Positions 58,630-64,000 of a stretch of 64,000 bases of DNA are shown piece by piece; position 1 is the first letter of the stretch; every line of letters starts with the position of its first letter. Origin of the DNA: Cryobacterium sp. HLT2-28. Lineage in GTDB: Bacteria; Actinomycetota; Actinomycetes; Actinomycetales; Microbacteriaceae. The position numbers and the translations under genes are program-made. The stretch spans positions 82,734 to 146,733 of the forward strand of contig NZ_SOFH01000021.1 in assembly GCF_004402495.1 (NCBI RefSeq). Reading direction: 5' to 3'. The notes beneath the pieces are model-generated. The model made no database searches, had not been told where the DNA came from, and saw only the letters and a list, made by a program, of their open reading frames with translations.

Positions 58630-59787
58630 GTGGCTGCTATCAATTTGGGAATGCCCAAAGTACCCGAGGTTCTCGCTCCGCGACGTAAGAGTCGCCAGAT
58701 CAAGGTCGGCAAGGTCCTCGTCGGCGGTGACGCTCAAGTCAGCGTCCAGTCGATGACGACGACGCCCACGACGAACATCAACGCGACGCTCCAGCAGATC
58801 GCCGAACTCACGGCATCCGGCTGCGACATCGTGCGCGTCGCCGTGCCGACCCGTGACGACGCCGAAGTGCTCTCGATCATCGCGAAGAAGAGCCAGATCC
58901 CCGTCATCGCGGACATCCACTTCCAGCCCAGCTACGTGTTCGCCGCGATCGACGCCGGCTGCGCCGCCGTGCGGGTCAACCCGGGCAACATCCGCAAGTT
59001 CGACGACCAGGTCGGCAAGATCGCCGCCGCCGCGAAGGCCGCCGGCGTCTCGATCCGGATCGGCGTCAACGCCGGATCCCTCGAGCCGAGCCTGATGCAG
59101 AAGTACGGCAAGGCCACCCCCGAGGCGCTCGTCGAGAGCGCGGTCTGGGAGGCGAGCCTGTTCGAGGAGCACGACTTCCACGACTTCAAGATCTCGGTCA
59201 AGCACAACGACCCGGTGATCATGGTCAAGGCCTACCGGCTGCTCGCCGAGCGCGGCGACTGGCCCCTGCACCTCGGCGTCACCGAGGCCGGCCCGTCGTT
59301 CCAGGGCACCATCAAGAGCGCGACGGCGTTCGGCATCCTGCTCGGCGAGGGCATCGGCGACACCATCCGGGTCTCGCTCAGCGCGCCCCCGGCCGAGGAA
59401 GTCAAGGTCGGCCTGCAGATCCTGCAGTCGCTCAATCTGCGCGAGCGCAAGCTCGAGATCGTCTCCTGCCCGAGCTGCGGCCGGGCCCAGGTGGATGTCT
59501 ACAAGCTCGCCAACGACGTCACCGCCGGGCTCGAGGGCATGACCGTGCCGTTGCGCGTTGCCGTGATGGGCTGCGTCGTCAACGGACCGGGCGAGGCCCG
59601 CGAGGCCGACCTGGGCGTGGCATCCGGCAACGGCAAGGGGCAGATCTTCGTGCGCGGCGAGGTCATCAAGACCGTGCCGGAGGACGAGATCGTCGCCACC
59701 CTGATCGAAGAGGCCAACCGCCTGGCCGCGGAGATGCCTGCCGGCGAGGATTCCCTCGGCGCCCCGGTCGTCACCGTCTCGAAGTAG
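58630..59787 (+). CDS. ispG: 4-hydroxy-3-methylbut-2-enyl diphosphate synthase
   Basis: A 385-residue iron-sulfur enzyme of the MEP pathway that converts MEcPP to HMBPP. The TIM barrel starts with [20 protein letters not shown]. The [4Fe-4S] ligands are Cys280 and Cys283 (SCPSCGR) and Cys315 ([10 protein letters not shown]), counting from GTG 58630. GTG 58630 is chosen from the promoter spacing; ATG 58624, two codons upstream, is the conventional alternative and changes nothing in the protein core. It shares its pathway with dxr. A strong hairpin follows the gene. Confidence 0.95.
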   Translation: MAAINLGMPKVPEVLAPRRKSRQIKVGKVLVGGDAQVSVQSMTTTPTTNINATLQQIAELTASGCDIVRVAVPTRDDAEVLSIIAKKSQIPVIADIHFQPSYVFAAIDAGCAAVRVNPGNIRKFDDQVGKIAAAAKAAGVSIRIGVNAGSLEPSLMQKYGKATPEALVESAVWEASLFEEHDFHDFKISVKHNDPVIMVKAYRLLAERGDWPLHLGVTEAGPSFQGTIKSATAFGILLGEGIGDTIRVSLSAPPAEEVKVGLQILQSLNLRERKLEIVSCPSCGRAQVDVYKLANDVTAGLEGMTVPLRVAVMGCVVNGPGEAREADLGVASGNGKGQIFVRGEVIKTVPEDEIVATLIEEANRLAAEMPAGEDSLGAPVVTVSK

Positions 59788-59823
59788 CCCCTCCCGCCCC
59801 GACGCACCCTTCCCGCGCGTTGC

Positions 59824-59873
59824 GTTGCGGAGAAGACACCCTCGCGAGCGCGACGAGGGTGCTTCTCCGTAAC
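59824..59873. repeat. palindromic repeat element, family 1 copy B
   Basis: Stem of about 20 bp with one bulged base (A59836): arm 59824-59844 pairs with 59854-59873, loop 59845-59853. The arm GTTGCGGAGAAGACACCCTC matches the element at 776-819. It may terminate ispG transcription, though no T-run follows. Confidence 0.7.
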
Positions 59874-59883
59874 TGAGCCGCCG

Positions 59884-59889
59884 TAAAGT
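59884..59889 (+). promoter_or_regulatory. -10 element of leaderless proS
   Basis: TAAAGT is followed by AGGGGG and GTG 59896. Confidence 0.5.
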
Positions 59890-59895
59890 AGGGGG

Positions 59896-61659
59896 GTGCC
59901 TATTCGTATGTCCAACTACTTCCTCCGAACCCTCCGCGAAGACCCCTCGGATGCCGAGGTCACCAGCCACCGCCTGCTCGTGCGGGCCGGCTACATCCGC
60001 CGCCAGGCCCCGGGCATCTTCGCCTGGCTGCCGCTCGGCCTGCGGGTGAAGAACAAGATCGAGACGATCGTGCGCGAGGAGATGGCCGCGGCCGGCGCCT
60101 TCGAGGTGCATTTCCCTGCCCTCCTGCCACGCGAGCCCTACGAGGTCACCGGGCGCTGGGACGAATACGGCGACGGCCTGTTCCGCCTCCAGGATCGCAA
60201 GGGCAGCGACCTGCTCCTCGCCCCCACCCACGAGGAGGTCTTCACCCTGCTTGTGAAGGACCTCTACAACAGCTACAAGGACCTGCCCCTGTCGATCTAC
60301 CAGATCCAGGACAAGTACCGCGACGAGGCCCGGCCGAGGGCCGGACTCCTCCGCGGCCGCGAGTTCACCATGAAGGACGCCTACTCCTTCGACTACACGG
60401 ATGCCGGCCTCGACCGCAGCTACCAGGCCCAGCGCGACGCCTACGAGCGCATCTTCACCCGGCTCGGCCTCGAGTACGTCATCGTCAAGGCGGATGCCGG
60501 CGCGATGGGCGGATCCCGCAGCGAGGAGTTCCTGCACCCCACCGCCGTCGGCGAAGACACCTTCGTGCGCTCGGCCGGCGGCTACGCAGCCAACGTCGAG
60601 GCGTTCACCACGCTGGCCCCTCCCGCCATCGACTGGGCGCCGATCCCGGCCGCCGAGGTGCACGACACCCCCGACACTCCGACGATCCAGACCCTCGTCG
60701 ACCGGGCCAACGACGCCCACCCACGCCCGGACGGCCGGGAGTGGACCGCGGCCGACACGCTCAAGAACGTCGTGCTCGCGCTCACCCACCCCGACGGCTC
60801 CCGCAAGCTGGTCATCATCGGCCTGCCCGGCGACCGCGAGGTCGACCTCAAGCGGGTCGAGGTCGCGTTCGCCCCGGCCGAGGCCGAGGCCGCCAACGAA
60901 GCCGACCTGGCCAGGCACCCCGGACTCGTCAAGGGCTACATCGGCCCGTGGTCGAAGAGCGGAGCGGTGCTCGGCGAAAAGTCGGTCACCGGCATCCGCT
61001 ACCTGGTCGACCCCCGCGTGGTCGACGGTACCGAGTGGATCACCGGCGCCAACGAACAGGGCCGCCACGTCTTCGGGCTGGTCGCCGGCCGCGACTTCCA
61101 GGTCGACGGCACGGTCGAGGCCGCCGATGTCCGCGCCGGCGACCCGGCACCGGACGGCTCCGGCCCGGTCGAGCTCACCCGCGGGATGGAGATCGGCCAC
61201 GTGTTCCAGCTCGGCCGCAAGTACGCGGAGGCGCTCGGACTCAAGGTGCTCGACGAGAACGGCAAGCTCGTCACCGTCACGATGGGGTCCTACGGCATCG
61301 GCGTCACCCGCATCCTCGCGATCATCGCCGAGCTCAACAACGACGCGAAGGGCCTGATCTGGCCCGAAACCGTGGCGCCGTTCGACGTGCATGTGATCGC
61401 CACCGGGCGGGACGAGGTCGTCTTCGACACCTCGGAGGCTGTGGTCGCGGCGATCGAGGCCACCGGCCGTGAGGTGCTCTACGACGACCGCCGCAAGGTG
61501 TCGCCCGGCGTCAAATTCGGCGACGCCGAACTGATCGGCGTGCCGAGCATCGTCATCGTCGGCCGCGGGGCCGCGGACGGCATCGTCGAACTCTGGGACC
61601 GTCGCACGGGCGAGCGCACCCAGGTCGCCGTCGCGGATGTCGCCGCCAGCTTCGGCTAG
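59896..61659 (+). CDS. proS: proline-tRNA ligase, bacterial type with editing domain
   Basis: A 587-residue class II aminoacyl-tRNA synthetase. Motif 1 lies in the [12 protein letters not shown] region with motif 2 ([12 protein letters not shown]). The insertion editing domain spans about residues 225-390 and includes [12 protein letters not shown]. Motif 3 is in [13 protein letters not shown]. The anticodon-binding domain is at the end. GTG 59896 gives the conserved start [16 protein letters not shown] and is supported by the -10 spacing; ATG 59908 is four codons in. It precedes nusA by 149 bp. Confidence 0.96.
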   Translation: MPIRMSNYFLRTLREDPSDAEVTSHRLLVRAGYIRRQAPGIFAWLPLGLRVKNKIETIVREEMAAAGAFEVHFPALLPREPYEVTGRWDEYGDGLFRLQDRKGSDLLLAPTHEEVFTLLVKDLYNSYKDLPLSIYQIQDKYRDEARPRAGLLRGREFTMKDAYSFDYTDAGLDRSYQAQRDAYERIFTRLGLEYVIVKADAGAMGGSRSEEFLHPTAVGEDTFVRSAGGYAANVEAFTTLAPPAIDWAPIPAAEVHDTPDTPTIQTLVDRANDAHPRPDGREWTAADTLKNVVLALTHPDGSRKLVIIGLPGDREVDLKRVEVAFAPAEAEAANEADLARHPGLVKGYIGPWSKSGAVLGEKSVTGIRYLVDPRVVDGTEWITGANEQGRHVFGLVAGRDFQVDGTVEAADVRAGDPAPDGSGPVELTRGMEIGHVFQLGRKYAEALGLKVLDENGKLVTVTMGSYGIGVTRILAIIAELNNDAKGLIWPETVAPFDVHVIATGRDEVVFDTSEAVVAAIEATGREVLYDDRRKVSPGVKFGDAELIGVPSIVIVGRGAADGIVELWDRRTGERTQVAVADVAASFG

Positions 61660-61660
61660 G

Positions 61661-61730
61661 CTCGCGGCTCAGTTCCGGGAAGCGGGCGCATGTTCCACCG
61701 TGCGCCCGCTTCCACACCGTGTGCCGCGAG
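61661..61730. repeat. palindromic repeat element, family 2 copy B
   Basis: A 70-bp segment with terminal inverted repeats CTCGCGGC and GCCGCGAG and a 13-bp perfect inner stem (61678-61690 with 61701-61713, loop of 10). It starts directly after the proS stop and could terminate proS transcription. It aligns without gaps to 46885-46954. Confidence 0.7.
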
Positions 61731-61808
61731 GCCGTGGAGTCGGGTACCGTAGAGGGGAGCCCGCTGCGCAGTTTCGCGGCGGCAAGATCTGAACAGAGGA
61801 GGCCGGCC

Positions 61809-62816
61809 ATGGACATCGACCTCAGCGTGTTGCGGCAAATGGAGCGCGAGAAAGAGATTCCCTTCGAGGAGCTCGTGCAGATTATTGAGCAAGCAATTCT
61901 CACGGCCTATCAGAAGCACACCCACCAGGGGGAAGCTTCCAAGGCCGTCGAGGAAGTGCCGGAAGCGCGTGTCGTACTCGACCGCAAGTCCGGACACGTC
62001 GACATTTTTGTGCCCGAACACGACGAAGAGGGCAACGTCATCGGCGAAGCCGTCGACAACCCCACCGACTTCGGTCGGATTGCGGCCTACGCCGCCAAGC
62101 AGGTCATCAACCAGCGTCTGCGGGACCTGGCCGACGACGCAGTGCTCGGCGAGTTCAAGGGCCGCGAGGGCGAGATCGTCGCCGGGATCATCCAGCAGGG
62201 ACCCAACCCGCGCATGATCCACGTCGACCTGGGCACGATCGAAGCGATCCTGCCGCCCGAGGAGCAGGTGCCCGGCGAGAGCTACGTACACGGCTCCCGC
62301 ATCCGCGTCTACGTGACGGCGGTCGGCAAGGGACTCAAGGGCCCGCAGATCACGGTCTCGCGCACGCATCCGTCGCTGGTGCGTCGACTGTTCGCGCTCG
62401 AGGTTCCCGAGATCGCCAGCGGAGTCGTCGAGATCGTGTCGCTCGCCCGTGAGGCCGGCCACCGCACCAAGATGGCCGTCCGCGCCACCGAGCCCGGCGT
62501 CAACGCCAAGGGTGCCTGCATCGGCGAACTCGGCCAGCGCGTGCGCGCCGTCACCGCCGAGCTCAACAACGAGAAGATCGACATCGTCGACTACTCGCCC
62601 GACCTGGCCACCTTCGTCGCGAGCGCGCTGTCTCCCGCCAAGGTCACCAGTGCCTACGTCATCGACGAGTCCATCAAGGCCGTCCGCGCCCTCGTTCCCG
62701 ACTACCAGCTTTCGCTGGCGATCGGCAAGGAAGGCCAGAATGCCCGCCTCGCGGCCAAGCTCACGGGTGCGAAAATCGACATCCAGCCGGACAGCATTCT
62801 GGAGGACACCGAATAG
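61809..62816 (+). CDS. nusA: transcription termination/antitermination factor NusA
   Basis: A 335-residue NusA of the actinobacterial short form. It has an N-terminal RNA polymerase-binding domain (1-115), an S1 domain (about 120-195, GEIVAGIIQQGPNPRMIHVD), and KH1 and KH2 (about 200-330, with GACIGELGQRVRAV and SLAIGKEGQNARLA). It lacks the acidic C-terminal repeats of E. coli NusA, as is usual in this phylum. GAGGAGG precedes the ATG. The gene starts the nusA-ylxR-infB operon; no rimP gene lies upstream. Confidence 0.96.
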   Translation: MDIDLSVLRQMEREKEIPFEELVQIIEQAILTAYQKHTHQGEASKAVEEVPEARVVLDRKSGHVDIFVPEHDEEGNVIGEAVDNPTDFGRIAAYAAKQVINQRLRDLADDAVLGEFKGREGEIVAGIIQQGPNPRMIHVDLGTIEAILPPEEQVPGESYVHGSRIRVYVTAVGKGLKGPQITVSRTHPSLVRRLFALEVPEIASGVVEIVSLAREAGHRTKMAVRATEPGVNAKGACIGELGQRVRAVTAELNNEKIDIVDYSPDLATFVASALSPAKVTSAYVIDESIKAVRALVPDYQLSLAIGKEGQNARLAAKLTGAKIDIQPDSILEDTE

Positions 62817-62824
62817 GGGGTACG

Positions 62825-63082
62825 ATGGAACCCGTTAGAACGTGCATTGGATGCCGTTCGCGCGCCCCTCGATCCTCACTTCTGAGGGTTGTAGCCCGGG
62901 AATCGGAACTCGTGGTGGATGAAACCGCCACTCTGCCGGGGCGAGGTGCGTGGTTGCATCCCACCGCCGCGTGCTTCCAGGACGCACTGCGGCGACACGC
63001 TTTCGGGCGTGCCCTTCGCGTGACCCGGTCTTTGGGCGCGAAACAACTAGAGAACAGGCTGAACTGGCTAATGGATAACTAA
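62825..63082 (+). CDS. ylxR: YlxR family RNA-binding protein
   Basis: An 85-residue protein of the YlxR (DUF448) family. The signature EPVRTCIGCRSRAPRSSLLR is at the N-terminus, and GRGAWLHP with CFQDALRRHAFGRALR follows. It is probably an RNA-binding or nucleoid-associated regulator, and RNase P binding has been reported for relatives. It lies 8 bp after nusA in the standard nusA-ylxR-infB order. Confidence 0.94.
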   Translation: MEPVRTCIGCRSRAPRSSLLRVVARESELVVDETATLPGRGAWLHPTAACFQDALRRHAFGRALRVTRSLGAKQLENRLNWLMDN

Positions 63083-63106
63083 TGAGCGGCTCGAAATGAG
63101 ACCCGT

Positions 63107-63148
63107 CCGTTACTAACGGTCTGCCCCTTTCCGGGTGCAGGCCCGGAA
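63107..63148 (+). promoter_or_regulatory. two hairpins in the infB leader
   Basis: Hairpin 1: CCGTT (63107-63111) with AACGG (63115-63119), loop of three. Hairpin 2: TTCCGGG (63129-63135) with CCCGGAA (63142-63148), loop of six. Hairpin 2 ends two bases before the infB Shine-Dalgarno AGGAG. A translational control role is possible. Confidence 0.45.
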
Positions 63149-63158
63149 CAGGAGAATT

Positions 63159-64000
63159 GTGGCTGCGAAACCACGCGTACACGAGATCGCAACTGAGCTC
63201 GGTGTCGACAGCAAGGTAGCCCTTGCGAAACTGAAAGAGATGGGCGAGTTCGTCAAAGGACCGTCCAGTAGCGTTGAACCCCCCGTCGCGCGCCGTTTGC
63301 GCGCCGCGCTTCAGGCCGACGGTGTGACCGGCACCGCGGCATCCACCACTTCAGCGGCTCCCGCCGGCACTGCGCCGGTCGCCGCTTCACCCGCGAAGCC
63401 GGGCGGCGCACGTCCGTCGCCGGCCAAGCTCGCCGTCAAGCCGGGCGCGCGCCCGGTCGCGGAGGTCGCCGTCGAGGTTCCCGCCGCTGACGCACCGCCG
63501 ATGCCGTCCGCTCCGCTGACGGTCGCCGAGCGCCAGGCCCAGGCCGCAGAGAAGGCCGCCGCCGCCGAGAAGGCCGCCGCGGCCGACAAGGCAGCAGCAG
63601 CCGCTGCTGAGGCTGCGCCCGTGACGGATGCCCAGGCACCCGGCACGGACGGCGCGACCCCGGTCGCAGCCAAGCCCGGCGTCTCCGTTCCGAAGCCGCC
63701 GTCCGCGCGCCCCGGCAACAACCCCTTCGCCAGCAACCAGGGCATGGGCAAGACCCCGAGCCCGCGCCCCGGCAACAACCCGTTCGCCAGCGCACAGGGC
63801 ATGGGCCAGCGCCCGGCCTCGACCACGTCCCCGAGCAACATCCCGCGCCCGGCGGCGCCGCGCCCCGGTGCGCCCCGTCCGGGTGGACCCGGCCAGGCGG
63901 CGCGTCCGACCGGCTTCGGCCAGCGCCCGGGCGCCTTCCAGCGTCCCGGCGGAGCACCGGGCGGCGCCGGCGGCGCACGTCCCGGCTTCCAGCGCCCCGG
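63159..64000 (+). CDS. infB: translation initiation factor IF-2, N-terminal part
   Basis: The frame opens at GTG 63159, which has AGGAG upstream, and runs off the window after about 280 codons. Residues 1-50 are the IF2_N domain ([20 protein letters not shown] and following). The rest is the low-complexity linker: Ala/Lys-rich heptads (about 125-150), then Pro/Gly-rich repeats including two copies of RPGNNPFAS. The GTPase domain is beyond the window. It recruits initiator tRNA to the ribosome. Confidence 0.93.
   Translation, partial: MAAKPRVHEIATELGVDSKVALAKLKEMGEFVKGPSSSVEPPVARRLRAALQADGVTGTAASTTSAAPAGTAPVAASPAKPGGARPSPAKLAVKPGARPVAEVAVEVPAADAPPMPSAPLTVAERQAQAAEKAAAAEKAAAADKAAAAAAEAAPVTDAQAPGTDGATPVAAKPGVSVPKPPSARPGNNPFASNQGMGKTPSPRPGNNPFASAQGMGQRPASTTSPSNIPRPAAPRPGAPRPGGPGQAARPTGFGQRPGAFQRPGGAPGGAGGARPGFQRP

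Noticed and set aside
1..64000. tRNA or rRNA genes
   Set aside because: No cloverleaf with a TTCGANTC-type T-arm or rRNA-like conserved sequence was noticed in the intergenic spaces; this was by eye only, so tRNAscan-SE would be the decisive test.

Overview
The window is about 64 kb of high-GC actinobacterial chromosome. Gene content and order (dxr - M50 protease - ispG - proS - nusA - ylxR - infB, many start codons with no leader, Rv-like MarP protease, NSAR/OSBS enolase) suggest a member of the Microbacteriaceae. I cannot name the genus from sequence alone. No tRNA, rRNA, CRISPR array, insertion sequence or prophage was recognised.

Layout. 1-5.6 kb: a truncated membrane protein, an MpaB/DUF2236 oxygenase-like protein, an unpaired Phd/YefM antitoxin, an iron-sulfur (6-4) photolyase and a PucR-type regulator. 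5.6-10.5 kb: a cassette divergent from PucR, made of a GNAT protein, an N-acylamino acid racemase and a three-gene polar amino acid ABC importer. It looks like an uptake and utilisation unit for N-acyl or otherwise modified amino acids. 10.5-20.2 kb: a Pvc16_N domain fused to a degenerate AAA+ domain, then DUF429, a sugar MFS transporter, RNase HI, a Nudix hydrolase, MarP, DUF4192, a class III aminotransferase and its Lrp regulator.

20.4-38.3 kb holds the most interesting block. It contains an FHA protein, a PP2C phosphatase, a membrane Ser/Thr kinase, a 1967-residue Ig/FN3 surface protein, a MoxR ATPase, a DUF58 protein, a transglutaminase-fold membrane protein that lacks its catalytic Cys and His, a zinc-ribbon/FHA protein and an EccC/EssC-like FtsK/SpoIIIE ATPase. 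Several neighbours overlap by 4 bp. The order resembles the bifidobacterial PFNA cluster (pkb2, fn3, aaa-atp, duf58, tgm, prpC) with FHA and secretion-ATPase modules added. My inference is a phosphorylation-controlled machine that exports or displays the giant Ig/FN3 protein.

38.3-48.4 kb is nitrogen metabolism: alanine dehydrogenase, a polyamine ABC importer (PotDABC-like), an asparaginase II-type enzyme, two GABA aminotransferases and an OsmC protein. Together with the aminotransferase at 18.2 kb this fits import of polyamines and their breakdown through GABA to amino nitrogen.

48.4-64 kb is core metabolism and information processing (plsC, dxr, rseP-like, ispG, proS, nusA, ylxR, infB). 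Two signalling islands interrupt it: a second Ser/Thr kinase with hexapeptide repeats plus a lipoprotein, and a DesK-type two-component system with a SHOCT membrane protein and a likely shared operator. Thirteen genes have a TANNNT-like -10 six or seven bases before the start codon, which points to widespread leaderless transcription and settles several starts. Two dispersed palindromic repeat families, each with two copies in the window, lie in intergenic spaces.
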